A DNA stretch of 64,000 nt from Roseiarcus sp963835955 (GCA_963835955.1 CAWIHZ010000015.1:1-64000), one strand, 5' to 3'; counted from the stretch's first letter, positions 8,549 to 16,307 are shown. Made by a program: numbers and translations. Notes: generated from the letters alone by a model not told the origin.

Positions 8549-9130
8549 GAGCTTGAGCTCCGTTCGAAGGGGGCTTTCCGGCGCCGCGTGTTTCACGGCG
8601 AGGCCCGGATGGCAAGCCGAGACAAATGCCGGCCCACAAAGAACTGCATGATTATGTTATTATTCGGATCGCGGCCGGAGGGCGCGGCGGGGTCGCCTCA
8701 GCGGGCAAGAAAAAGAAAGCGAAAGGGAAGCTTACGAAAATCCGGGAGGAAGCAAAGGAAAATTAGAAGGAAGCAAGGGAAAATAAGAGGGAAGCAAAGG
8801 AAAGCTCTTTTCTTCCGCTAAACGGGATTTTTCAAGGGCTTACACGCAATTCCAAATTAAAAAATCTTCCGCCCGCTTTTCCCTGCCCGACTTCGTCCTT
8901 TCGCGTTCCGCCGCCGCCATCCGCTTGGCCGTCCTCAGTCCGCGGGTTCGCATGGCGGCCGGCGACTTGGCGGGGGCATTATACCGGCGCCTTCGGGCCT
9001 CGGCAAGAATTATTTCTGAAATATCGTAAGCGCATAATCCGACGGGATGAAACGGCGCGCGGCCGATTTGGCGCGGACGCAAAGGGGGGCGGACGAAATC
9101 GCCGTCCGGTCGCGGCGGCGGCCTCCTCGC
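8549..9130. other. Intergenic region, no gene seen
   Basis: About 580 bases between sohB and the STAS-like gene. Open frames here lack ribosome sites and family resemblance. The composition drops to A-rich/purine-rich around 8640-8870, including the triplicated unit listed separately. It presumably holds the sohB promoter (near 8640-8660, TTATGTTATTATTC on the plus strand) and a downstream region of the STAS-like gene. Confidence 0.4.
8747..8809. repeat. Three tandem copies of a 21-bp purine-rich unit
   Basis: Units start at 8747, 8768 and 8789. The first two are AGGAAGCAAAGGAAAATTAG(A) and AGGAAGCAAGGGAAAATAAG(A). The third keeps GGAAGCAAAGGAAA and then diverges. One strand is almost pure purine. 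It is a simple tandem duplication or a homopurine tract; no protein-coding role is supported. Confidence 0.75.
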
Positions 9131-9499
9131 TCAGGCCGCGGACGCGATCCAGGCGCGGGCGTCGGCGGCCTCGGACGAGGCGAAGACCCTGGTGCGCCCA
9201 GGCATCAGGAAGCTGAACAGCCTGACCGTGTGCTTAATCCAGTCGACGTCGGTGACGAGCGCGACCCGTTCCCAGCGTGTCAGGTGCTCGACCCCGATCT
9301 TGAAGTCTTCCCACATCGCGCCCGGCTCGAGGCCGGAAAAATCCGGCGCGGTTTCGTAATAGAACCGCAGGCGACTTTGCGTCTTCAGCGCCTTTTCGAC
9401 CGCGGGAACCAGAACCTGGTCATAATCCGCCCTCGTCACCCGGCCGCTGCAGACGCAGGCGAGCACATTGTCCGGAAAGCCCGACAGAAGCTCGATCAT
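9131..9499 (-). CDS. STAS/SpoIIAA-like family protein
   Basis: A 122-residue protein of the SpoIIAA-like (PF11964-type) family: MIELLSGFPDNVLA, then VTRADYDQVLVP and FKIGVEHLTRWERVALVTDV, where the long conserved helix-strand segment is typical. The family adopts a STAS-like fold with a buried lipid-binding pocket in some members. The cellular role is not established. Start ATG 9499 has an AGAGGA site seven bases upstream; the frame is open further upstream but without homology. The DUF4336 gene ends 44 bases upstream on the same strand, so they may form a two-gene unit. Confidence 0.85.
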   Translation of the reverse strand: MIELLSGFPDNVLACVCSGRVTRADYDQVLVPAVEKALKTQSRLRFYYETAPDFSGLEPGAMWEDFKIGVEHLTRWERVALVTDVDWIKHTVRLFSFLMPGRTRVFASSEAADARAWIASAA

Positions 9500-9543
9500 C
9501 GTTCCTCTCCCGCTGTTTTTATCGAAATCGCACGGAAATGCGC

Positions 9544-10293
9544 TCATTTTGCGCCGGCTTCGCCATGATTCTCGCGTCCGATCAGCCAGGCGAAGGCGCG
9601 GCGGACGAACGCGGCGCCGTCGGCGCTCGCCGGTTCGCCATGGGCGATCAGGACCCGCTCGATCGGCCAGGCGAGAACGCGCCCGATCGCCGCGCGCGCC
9701 GCTCTTCGGTCGAGAAAGCTCGCCCGCAGCTCCCGCGGCGCGCCGGGATGGGGCGCGACGATGCCGTCGAGCCGCGCGACCACGGCGCGCCACCCGCCCG
9801 GCCAGCCTACGGGGAAATTCTGGATCAGATCGGCGAAAATCGCGGTCCGGCTCCGGCGGTGGAAGAACACTGCCTCCGTTAGCGCGGGGCTGCCGCGCAT
9901 CAGAACCTGGTCGATGTCGTCGGCCCAGGCCGGATCGGGCGCGTCGCCGAGCTCGGCGTCGAAGGCCAGGTCCTTGCGGCGGCGCCTGAGGCCCGGCGAG
10001 GCATAAAGCCGCGCCGCCGGATAGGCCGCTTTCCATTCGCCGAGATAGAGATGGTGGATCTTGTTCGGCGACACCAGGAATTCGACCGGCCCGAGCGCGT
10101 CGACCTCGGCCCGCAGCGCCGGGGTGAGCGCGATCGGCGACCATACGAACAATCCGCCGCCGGCAAGCCGGATCACCGCCGCGCGGGTCGGGTAGGGGAA
10201 GGTGAAGAACGGAACTGCCGGCCCGTCGGCGATCCAGATCTCCGGCCCGAACGAGCGGAGCGCCGGCTTGGGGTTCTTCAGATGTTCGGCCAT
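9544..10293 (-). CDS. DUF4336 family protein (metallo-beta-lactamase-like fold)
   Basis: A 249-residue protein of the DUF4336 family. Recognisable segments are the N-terminal IWIADGPAVPFFTFPYPTRA, then GLFVWSPIAL, then FLVSPNKIHHLYLGEW (His-rich segment in the position of the metal motif) and the C-terminal VLIAHGEP. The family is related to metallo-beta-lactamase hydrolases but lacks the classical HxHxDH, and its function is unknown. Start ATG 10293 (MAEHLKNPKPALR) is preferred over an upstream ATG because the second, truncated copy of this gene start at 11426 begins at the same residue (MAEPFKEPQPALR). Confidence 0.85.
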   Translation of the reverse strand: MAEHLKNPKPALRSFGPEIWIADGPAVPFFTFPYPTRAAVIRLAGGGLFVWSPIALTPALRAEVDALGPVEFLVSPNKIHHLYLGEWKAAYPAARLYASPGLRRRRKDLAFDAELGDAPDPAWADDIDQVLMRGSPALTEAVFFHRRSRTAIFADLIQNFPVGWPGGWRAVVARLDGIVAPHPGAPRELRASFLDRRAARAAIGRVLAWPIERVLIAHGEPASADGAAFVRRAFAWLIGRENHGEAGAK

Positions 10294-10317
10294 CGGCCGA
10301 CTTTGGCGCCGGCGCTG
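10236..10317. repeat. Direct repeat, copy 1 (start of DUF4336 and upstream bases)
   Basis: About 80 bases covering the first codons of DUF4336 and its immediate upstream sequence. They recur, with small indels, at 11373-11451 in the same orientation. Shared blocks include TCCGGCCCGA, GGAGCGCCGG, TTGGGGTTC and the 15-base GCCATCGGCCGAnCT followed by TTGGCGCCGGCGC. The protease gene lies between the copies. Confidence 0.8.
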
Positions 10318-10364
10318 CCGCGCTGGCAAGCAGCCCCCAGCCGCGGCAAGCAGAACCCATCGTT

Positions 10365-10982
10365 GTGAAGTCGGGCACCGGATTTTTTGTGACCAGTGAC
10401 GGTCGTGTCATCACCAATGCCCATGTGGTTCGGGATTGCGCAGAAATTCGCGTAGGGACCGGGCAAGGAAACTACGCGACCGCGCGCGTGGTCGCGGAAG
10501 ACACAAAAAACGACTTGGCCCTTTTGAAGACGGACTTTAACCCTGCTCACATTGCGTCGCTGCGGCTCGCGGTCAGATTGGGAGAAAATGTCGAAGCATT
10601 TGGATATCCGCTAAGCCAAATACTGGCGACGTCTGGCAATTTTACGACCGGCAACGTCACGGCGCTCGCCGGCATTGGCGACGACACTCGTTACCTGCAA
10701 ATTTCTGCCCCGGTGCAGCCTGGCAATTCAGGCGGGCCGTTGCTGGACGAAGATGGAAACTTGGTTGGAATCGTTACTTCGAAGCTGAATTTTCTTAGTG
10801 AAATCAAAAACGCCGGGGACATCCCCCAAAATGTGAATTTTGCCATCAAGGCCTCGGTTGCCGCGATTTTCCTACAGGATAACGACGTTAACTTTCAAAT
10901 TGGCGAGTCGTCTCAACCGATGAAGTCTCCCGATCTCGCAAACCGGGCCAAGGCGGTTAGCGTGTCCATAGAGTGCCATTGA
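10365..10982 (+). CDS. Trypsin-like serine protease (S1C/DegP-like), N-terminus uncertain
   Basis: A 205-residue chymotrypsin-fold protease domain with the full triad: His in VITNAHVV, Asp in KNDLALLK, Ser in PGNSGGPLL. There is no PDZ domain and only a short tail after the fold. From GTG 10365 the protein starts directly at KSGTGFFVTSDG, so no signal peptide is encoded. The frame is open upstream with an Ala-rich stretch (GAGAAALASS) that lies in the DUF4336 repeat, so the original 5' end may have been replaced. Codon usage is clearly AT-richer than the neighbours (AAT, TTT and GAA are frequent), suggesting acquisition by transfer. It could be a truncated exported protease or a domain formerly fused to something larger. 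Confidence 0.75.
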   Translation: MKSGTGFFVTSDGRVITNAHVVRDCAEIRVGTGQGNYATARVVAEDTKNDLALLKTDFNPAHIASLRLAVRLGENVEAFGYPLSQILATSGNFTTGNVTALAGIGDDTRYLQISAPVQPGNSGGPLLDEDGNLVGIVTSKLNFLSEIKNAGDIPQNVNFAIKASVAAIFLQDNDVNFQIGESSQPMKSPDLANRAKAVSVSIECH

Positions 10983-11212
10983 AAATAAGACCACACAAAC
11001 GCAGTGCGACGATTGCGGGGTCGGGCTCACACCAAATTGCTTCATCACAGCAATTCGCCTCAACCGCCGCCGCCGGGCCCGCCCCGCCATGGCCCCACTC
11101 ATTGAAGTCTGCAGGACATTGGGCGCCGAGTTCTTGCGCGCCGACCGATGGTCGAACCGCCCGGCGAACTCGGACCCCCACACTGTAAACGCCCCGGGAA
11201 CTACGGTGGCGG

Positions 11213-11248
11213 GGAATTACGGCGGCGGTTACATAAATCCCCAATTCT
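11213..11248. repeat. 36-bp imperfect direct repeat, copy A
   Basis: GGAATTACGGCGGCGGTTAC followed by ATAAATCCCCAATTCT. It matches 30 of 36 bases with 15507-15542 (copy B) in the same orientation. The last 15 bases (TAAATCCCCAATTCT) are identical. The two copies lie just outside the protease-to-permease block, one before the ABC operon and one 15 bases after it. Confidence 0.75.
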
Positions 11249-11372
11249 CGTTCGGGGTCGACTTCGGTCTCTGGAACTATATCGGCCGATACGCGCTACG
11301 GAGGTTCTGCGCAGGCGATCGCCGCCATGACAATCGCCCCATCGGGGAAAAGCGCATGTATTAGCGCATTAC

Positions 11373-11451
11373 AGATTCCGGCCCGACGCGGAGCGCCGGT
11401 TGGGGTTCCTTGAACGGTTCAGCCATCGGCCGATCTTGGCGCCGGCGCATC
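11373..11451 (-). pseudogene. Truncated second copy of DUF4336 gene start
   Basis: Direct repeat of 10236-10317. On the minus strand it reads from ATG 11426 as MAEPFKEPQPALRVGPES before losing similarity, against MAEHLKNPKPALRSFGPEI in the intact gene. Only the first 18 or so codons and the upstream bases are present. Confidence 0.7.
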
Positions 11452-11723
11452 GGGCGCAAGAGCGCCGAACGCTAAAGCGCGAGAGCGAGCGCGCAACGCC
11501 ATCCTGACCCCGCATGAAGCGAGCTTGACGCTCGAATGCGCCGAGCGCACGGCGGCCGTCTTGGCGCAGAACGTCGTTGATTTTTTAGTTCCGGCTCGCC
11601 AAGCAATCTATTTGTAAATGCAAATACAATCCAGCTTTCGGCCTCGCAGACCGCGCGCGGGCGCGGCGCAGGGACAATCGAATGCAACAAAAATTGCGTA
11701 AGTTGTGCATTACGAAAATTTCA

Positions 11724-11752
11724 TTGACAAGGATGGCGAAGTCGTGCCTATT
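11724..11752 (+). promoter_or_regulatory. Possible sigma-70 promoter of the sugar ABC operon
   Basis: A TTGACA hexamer at 11724-11729 is followed 17 bases later by CCTATT and, slightly further, TATTCG, weak matches to -10. It lies about 90 bases upstream of the binding-protein start. Just upstream, CGTAA and TTACG (11696-11714) form a short inverted repeat that could be an operator. The -10 match is poor and the assignment is tentative. Confidence 0.3.
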
Positions 11753-11839
11753 CGTGGAGCCCCGAGGCGCTGGAGCGATGTCCGCCGCGCCGAACCGGGC
11801 GGGTGGAAGCGGAAAACAAAAACAGAGGAGGATGATGCA

Positions 11840-12904
11840 ATGGAACGCAAGAAGCCAACGCTGCCCGGCCGGCAGCCGATCGCCGCCCTTGCCCTAGGCG
11901 CGCTGCTGCTTGGCGCGACGGCGGGGACGGCGCTGGCCGCGTCCAAGAACGCGGGTGTGAAGATCGGCTTCACGCCCAAGTTCCTCAAGGACGACTTCCA
12001 GACCCTGATGCTCGACCTGTGCAAAAAGGCATTCGCCGCGAAGGGCTTCACGCTCGTCGGCGCGCCTGATCCGAACGGCAACATCGCCACGCAGGTGGAC
12101 GATTTGGAGAACCTTCTGGCCGATGGCGCCAACGTGCTGGTGTTCGCGCCGATCGACGCCGCGGGCATCGTGCCGGCGGTCAAGCGGGCGAACGCCGCGC
12201 ATGCCCTCGTGTTCTCGATCGACGACGCGCCGGCGGGCGGCAAGGTGACCGCGACCGTGCGCGCCGACAACGTCAACGCCGGGGTCCAGGGCGCCGAAGA
12301 GATGGTGCGGCGCCTCAAGAACAAGGCCTGCTGGTCCGCCAGCAAGTGCATCGTCCTCGAACTTCAGGGAGGCCTGACCACGCCGAATGGGCTCGACCGT
12401 TCGAAGGGCTTCGCCGAGACGCTCAAGAAACTCGCGCCGAAAGTGACGCTGATCGAGCGCCCGACCGATTGGACCGCCGAAAAGGCGGCCGACGCGGCGC
12501 AGAACGTGCTGACCCAGAACCCGGGCCTCAGCGGCATCTTCATGGCCTCCGAGTTGATGGCGACGGCGGTCAACGCCCAGTTGACGTCCGCCGGCAAGGA
12601 CGCGCCGGTCGGCGATCCCGCCTCGGTCATCCGCGTCGCCATCGACGGCACGCCCCAGGGCCTGAAGCTGATCCGCGAGGGCAAGCTCGATGCGACGGTC
12701 TCACAGCCGCTGAGCGCCTACGCCACCAAGACGGCCGAGTTGATCCAGACGGTCGTCAACGGCGGCACGATCAAGATCGGACCCCGCGATGACGGCCAGG
12801 TCATCGAAACCCCGGTCGGCCCGCAGTACCAGCTGAAGGCGACGCTGGTCACCAAGGACAATGTCAACTCGCCCGCTCTCTGGGGCAATCAGGTCAGCGG
12901 ATAG
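11840..12904 (+). CDS. Sugar ABC transporter substrate-binding protein
   Basis: A 354-residue periplasmic binding protein of the ribose/galactose type (Peripla_BP_4). The signal peptide runs from MERKKPTLPGRQ through a hydrophobic core to TALAAS. The mature fold starts at VKIGFTPKFLKDDFQ, with LLADGANVLVFAPIDAAG and a hinge at VIRVAIDGTPQGLKLIREG. It captures a sugar or sugar-like ligand for the ATPase and permease that follow (gaps of 35 bases, then a 4-base overlap). A Cys pair (ACWSASKC) may form a disulfide. Start ATG 11840 is set by a GAGGAGG site; the frame is open upstream but without homology. The ligand cannot be assigned. Confidence 0.9.
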   Translation: MERKKPTLPGRQPIAALALGALLLGATAGTALAASKNAGVKIGFTPKFLKDDFQTLMLDLCKKAFAAKGFTLVGAPDPNGNIATQVDDLENLLADGANVLVFAPIDAAGIVPAVKRANAAHALVFSIDDAPAGGKVTATVRADNVNAGVQGAEEMVRRLKNKACWSASKCIVLELQGGLTTPNGLDRSKGFAETLKKLAPKVTLIERPTDWTAEKAADAAQNVLTQNPGLSGIFMASELMATAVNAQLTSAGKDAPVGDPASVIRVAIDGTPQGLKLIREGKLDATVSQPLSAYATKTAELIQTVVNGGTIKIGPRDDGQVIETPVGPQYQLKATLVTKDNVNSPALWGNQVSG

Positions 12905-12939
12905 GCAAGACGATCAGGAACGCCTGGGATCGCAGGGTC

Positions 12940-14424
12940 ATGGACGCCAATCGCCCCATCGTCGAGATGCGCGACATCGCCAAGACCTTCGGATCGACGC
13001 GGGCGTTGCGGGGCGTGGATTTCACCGTCATGCAAGGTGAGATTCACGCGCTCCTCGGCCGGAACGGCGCCGGCAAGAGCACCCTCGTCTCGGCGCTGAG
13101 CGGCTTCACCCCCGCCGACGCCGGCACGATCCGGATTGCCGACACCGAGATCCGGGCCGATAGGCAGGACTATTCGGCCCGCATTCGGGAAGCCATCGCC
13201 CATGTCCAGCAGAAGCCGCAGTTATTCGACCTGCTGACAGTCGCCGAAAATCTCTTCATCGAGAACCCGACAGTCCGGAATGGATACGGGGTCGTCAGCC
13301 GCCGGCGCATGAACGAACAGGCGACGCGACTGCTGAACGACTGGAGGTTGGACATCCGGCCCGGCGCGCTGGCCGGCGAACTCGGCGCCGGGTCGCGCCA
13401 GCTCCTTGAGATCGTGAAGGCGCTCTGCCGCGGCGTCCCGGTCATCATCCTCGACGAACCGACCGCGGCGCTGAGCAACGCCGAGAAGCGGGTCCTGTTC
13501 GAACACGTTCGGGCGCTTAAAGGCGCCGGAGTCTCGTTTGTCTACATCTCGCACCATCTCGACGAGGTCTTCGAGATCGCCGACACCGTCACGGTTCTGA
13601 GGGACGGCCAGGTGGTCAGGGCGCGCCAGCCGGTCGGGGAGCTTGACGTGCAGACGCTCGCCAACCTGATGATGGGCGAGAAGACGGTGCGCAGTTCGCG
13701 CGAGGACTATGCCGACGCCCAGGCGCCGCCCCTGCTTCAGGCCCGGGGCGTCAGGATCGACCGATTCGCCGGGGAGGACATCGACTTCGAGGTTCGCCCG
13801 GGCGAGATCGTGGCCCTTGCCGGTCCAGTGGGCGGCGGGAAGGAGGCCCTGGCCATGATCCTCGCAGGACAGCAAAAGCCCGCAAGCGGCGAGGTCTCAA
13901 GCCCACGCGGGACCCTGCCGAAGATCGGTTACGTGCCGACCGACCGGCATGCCAGCGGCTATGTCGGCATCCTCGGCGTTCGCGAGAACGTCGTGCTCGG
14001 CGGCCTCGACGTGCTGTCGGATCGGCTGGGCTTCATCAACCGGGCCAAGGAAGCCTCGCTGATCCGCCGACTCGCTGCCCAGACCAACGTCATCGCGGCG
14101 TCGCTCGACCAGGCCCTCAGCCAGTTGAGCGGGGGCAACCAGCAAAAGGTGGTGTTCGCGCGCGCCCTCTGTCGCGACCCGGAGGTGATCGTGGCGCTGA
14201 GCCCGACCCGCGGCGTCGATGTGGGCGCGAAGGAGCAGCTTTATTCCCTGCTTCGCGATCTGGCCAGCAAGGGGCTGGGCGTGATCGTAGTCTCGGATGA
14301 GGAGGACGAGATCGACCAGTTGGCCAATCGGGTGGTGATCGTCTTCACCGGCCGCGTGGTGGGCGAACTGGTCGGCGAATACCGCATGGAAGATCTGATC
14401 CTGCATATGGAGGGTGTGACGTGA
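12940..14424 (+). CDS. Sugar ABC transporter ATPase, two domains (RbsA type)
   Basis: A 494-residue fusion of two ATP-binding domains that powers the import system. Domain 1 has a canonical Walker A (GRNGAGKST) and Walker B (VIILDEPTAALS), but its signature is degenerate (LGAGSRQ instead of LSxGQ). Domain 2 is the reverse: the signature is canonical (LSGGNQQKV), while Walker A is GPVGGGKEAL (no Ser/Thr after GK) and Walker B reads VIVALSPTRGVD, lacking both the Asp and the catalytic Glu. One composite site (A/B of domain 1 with the signature of domain 2) is therefore complete and the other is not. Degenerate second-domain Walker A is known in RbsA-type proteins; loss of the DE pair is more unusual. 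Its stop overlaps the permease start. Confidence 0.9.
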   Translation: MDANRPIVEMRDIAKTFGSTRALRGVDFTVMQGEIHALLGRNGAGKSTLVSALSGFTPADAGTIRIADTEIRADRQDYSARIREAIAHVQQKPQLFDLLTVAENLFIENPTVRNGYGVVSRRRMNEQATRLLNDWRLDIRPGALAGELGAGSRQLLEIVKALCRGVPVIILDEPTAALSNAEKRVLFEHVRALKGAGVSFVYISHHLDEVFEIADTVTVLRDGQVVRARQPVGELDVQTLANLMMGEKTVRSSREDYADAQAPPLLQARGVRIDRFAGEDIDFEVRPGEIVALAGPVGGGKEALAMILAGQQKPASGEVSSPRGTLPKIGYVPTDRHASGYVGILGVRENVVLGGLDVLSDRLGFINRAKEASLIRRLAAQTNVIAASLDQALSQLSGGNQQKVVFARALCRDPEVIVALSPTRGVDVGAKEQLYSLLRDLASKGLGVIVVSDEEDEIDQLANRVVIVFTGRVVGELVGEYRMEDLILHMEGVT

Positions 14425-15491
14425 CCGCCAGAGGCGACAGCATCATGCGAGCGGAACCACAAAGGTTCTCGAGCGCCGCGACCCAGGAAACGCGACAGTC
14501 GAGGCTTTCGGACTTTGGCGGCGCCTTCGTGGCGCAGGGCTTCACGATGTATCCGGTTCTCTTGCTGCTGGTCGCCGTCGGCGCCCTGGTGGCGCCCCGC
14601 TTTCTGACTTATGTCAACATCATCAACATCTTCGAACAGGTCAGCGTCCTCGGGCTGACGACGATCGGACTGACCTTCGTGCTGCTGATCGGACGGCTGG
14701 ACCTTTCGCTCGAGGGGATCGTTGGTTTCGCGCCGATGCTGGCCGCAATCATGCTGGCGCCGGCCTCGGCTGGCGGCCTGGGGATCGATCTGCCGGGCTG
14801 GATGGGCATCATTGTCGCTCTCGGCGCCGCGGCGCTGATCGGCGCGTTCAACGGCCTTCTGGTGATCCGGATCGGGCTCAATCCCTTCATCTCGACCCTC
14901 GGCATGCTGGTCCTGCTGCGCGGCGGCGTCCTGATCATCTCGAACGGCCGCTCGATCTATTCGCCGGGAGACGCCTTCACCTACCTCGGCTCGGCCAAGC
15001 TCCTCGGTCTGCCGGTTTCCGTTCTCGTCTTCCTTACGGTGGCCGCCGTGGTCGGGGTGGTCTTCCAGTACCACCGGTACGGCCGGGCGCTCTATGCGAT
15101 CGGCGGCAACGAAGAGGCCGCGCGTGCGGCGGGGATCAAGGTTGACCGCGTGATCTGGTCGGCCTTCGTCTACGCGGGCCTTCTGGCGGGGCTGGCCGGC
15201 ATCCTGCTTACGGGGCGGCTCGATTCCGCGGTGACGACGCAGGGCCAGGGCATCATCTTTTCGGCCTTCGCGGCGGCGGTGATCGGCGGCGTCAGCCTGG
15301 GAGGCGGCCGGGGCACCATCATCGGCGTCGTGAGCGGCGTGCTGCTGATCGGCGTCATCAACGACCTTCTGACGCTGGCCCAGGTCCCGTCGTTCTACGT
15401 CCAGGCCTCGACGGGCGCCGTCATCATCATCGCCGCCGTGCTGACGACGGTGGCGAGCCGCCGGTCGAGCGCCGTGCAGACGCGAACCTGA
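14421..15491 (+). CDS. Sugar ABC transporter permease
   Basis: A 356-residue inner-membrane permease of the BPD_transp_2 (RbsC/XylH-like) family with about eight to ten hydrophobic helices. Family signatures include TIGLTFVLLIGRLDLSLEG, FNGLLVIRIGLNPFISTLG and the cytoplasmic coupling segment YAIGGNEEAARAAGIKVDR, then VIGGVSLGGGRGT. It begins at GTG 14421, overlapping the ATPase stop by 4 bases (GTGA), so translation is probably coupled. It is the last gene of the operon; copy B of the 36-bp repeat begins 15 bases after its stop. Confidence 0.92.
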   Translation: MTARGDSIMRAEPQRFSSAATQETRQSRLSDFGGAFVAQGFTMYPVLLLLVAVGALVAPRFLTYVNIINIFEQVSVLGLTTIGLTFVLLIGRLDLSLEGIVGFAPMLAAIMLAPASAGGLGIDLPGWMGIIVALGAAALIGAFNGLLVIRIGLNPFISTLGMLVLLRGGVLIISNGRSIYSPGDAFTYLGSAKLLGLPVSVLVFLTVAAVVGVVFQYHRYGRALYAIGGNEEAARAAGIKVDRVIWSAFVYAGLLAGLAGILLTGRLDSAVTTQGQGIIFSAFAAAVIGGVSLGGGRGTIIGVVSGVLLIGVINDLLTLAQVPSFYVQASTGAVIIIAAVLTTVASRRSSAVQTRT

Positions 15492-15506
15492 CCCGGGGGT
15501 CCGGGC

Positions 15507-15542
15507 GGAATTGCGGCAACTGTGACGTAAATCCCCAATTCT
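15507..15542. repeat. 36-bp imperfect direct repeat, copy B
   Basis: GGAATTGCGGCAACTGTGAC followed by GTAAATCCCCAATTCT. It is the partner of copy A at 11213-11248 (30 of 36 bases identical). It separates the ABC operon from the VapBC-type module, and its end is 3 bases from the toxin stop. Confidence 0.75.
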
Positions 15543-15545
15543 AAC

Positions 15546-15935
15546 TCACGGCGCCCCGACCTCCAGCGCGCCGACCTTCCGCGCCGCCCTCTCCAGACGG
15601 CGGTCGAAGCTGATGAAGGCCTCGCTCGACGAGGCGCTGGCGAGATGCAGCGCGGCGGCGAATTCCATGCCTTGCGCAGCCCAGTCGAGCGCGGCGAGCG
15701 CGCCCGCGCGATCCTGAGCGAAGACCCTCGGCAGGGCGAGAAACGCGCGCAATGCCTCGAATATGTGCTGGCGCGGAAGCCTGTAGGCGCTTCGGAGCAC
15801 CCATTCGGTCTCGAGCAGGACGCTGGTCGGGACGAAAGCGTCCTCGGCCTCGACCAGCGCGCGGGCGCGCTCAGCCTGTTCGTGATCGTCGTTGACGAGA
15901 AAACGAACGATGATGTTGGTATCAATCGCGATCAC
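15546..15935 (-). CDS. PIN-domain toxin, VapC type
   Basis: A 129-residue PIN-domain protein, presumably a ribonuclease toxin neutralised by the AbrB-type antitoxin encoded immediately upstream (14-base overlap). Acidic residues expected in the active site are Asp5 (MIAIDTNIIVRF) and Glu42 (LLETEWVLR); FDRRL (Asp111) is also conserved. The third site is unusual: the common pattern DFADALHLA reads here EFAAALHLA, so the usual second Asp is Ala94 and only Glu91 is nearby. Catalytic strength may be reduced. The toxin stop is 3 bases from repeat copy B. Confidence 0.88.
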   Translation of the reverse strand: MIAIDTNIIVRFLVNDDHEQAERARALVEAEDAFVPTSVLLETEWVLRSAYRLPRQHIFEALRAFLALPRVFAQDRAGALAALDWAAQGMEFAAALHLASASSSEAFISFDRRLERAARKVGALEVGAP

Positions 15936-16212
15936 GGGTGATTCGCCGCCATCGTCGCCGCGCCTCTTCGAGCACCGCCTGGTCCATCTCCTCGATCGAT
16001 ACGACCCGATCGACCGGCCCCAGCCGGCCGAACACGTCCTCCACCCTCGTCGCCGCGATCTTCGGCGCCGCGCGCAGCATCACGCCTTCGGGCCGCTCCT
16101 CGACGATCAGTTCGACGCCGGCGGCCCAACCGCGCCGGTCGCGGACCGCCTTCGGCAGGATGACCTGGCCCTTGGTCGAGAGTCTGGTCTTGAGGCTCGC
16201 AGGGCTGGCCAT
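15922..16212 (-). CDS. AbrB/MazE-like antitoxin of the VapBC-type module
   Basis: A 96-residue antitoxin. The N-terminus is a SpoVT-AbrB swapped-hairpin DNA-binding domain (STKGQVILPKAVRDRRGW, then GVELIVEERPEGVML). The C-terminal part (VVSIEEMDQAVLEEARRRW) is the expected toxin-binding helix. It probably represses its own operon together with the toxin. Start ATG 16212 is set by the domain boundary. Its 3' end overlaps the toxin start by 14 bases, typical of co-translated toxin-antitoxin pairs. Confidence 0.88.
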   Translation of the reverse strand: MASPASLKTRLSTKGQVILPKAVRDRRGWAAGVELIVEERPEGVMLRAAPKIAATRVEDVFGRLGPVDRVVSIEEMDQAVLEEARRRWRRITRDRD

Positions 16213-16275
16213 CGATCGCTCCGGGCGGCGAGGTAAGACAGCGGTAAGATAGACCCGGCGTCGCATGTCCGCAAG

Positions 16276-16307
16276 GGCGCGCGAGGCGAGGGCGCGCGAG
16301 GCGAGGG
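16276..16307. repeat. Short tandem duplication (GGCGCGCGAGGCGAG twice)
   Basis: Two adjacent copies of a 15-16 bp GC-rich unit lie in the 207-base gap between the antitoxin and the carbonic anhydrase gene. It appears to be a simple slippage duplication; no regulatory meaning is visible. Confidence 0.5.

Larger units (their letters stand above)
10983..11839. other. Intergenic region with repeat copies and probable promoter
   Basis: About 860 bases without a convincing gene. It contains copy A of a 36-bp repeat (11213-11248), a truncated copy of the DUF4336 gene start (11373-11451), and an AT-rich stretch from 11575 that probably holds the promoter of the ABC operon. Minus-strand frames between 11000 and 11240 look partly protein-like, but I recognise no family in them. 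Confidence 0.5.

Noticed and set aside
8840..9082. 80-codon minus-strand frame in the sohB/STAS gap
   Set aside because: No ribosome site, no signal or domain, and composition matches neighbouring non-coding bases.
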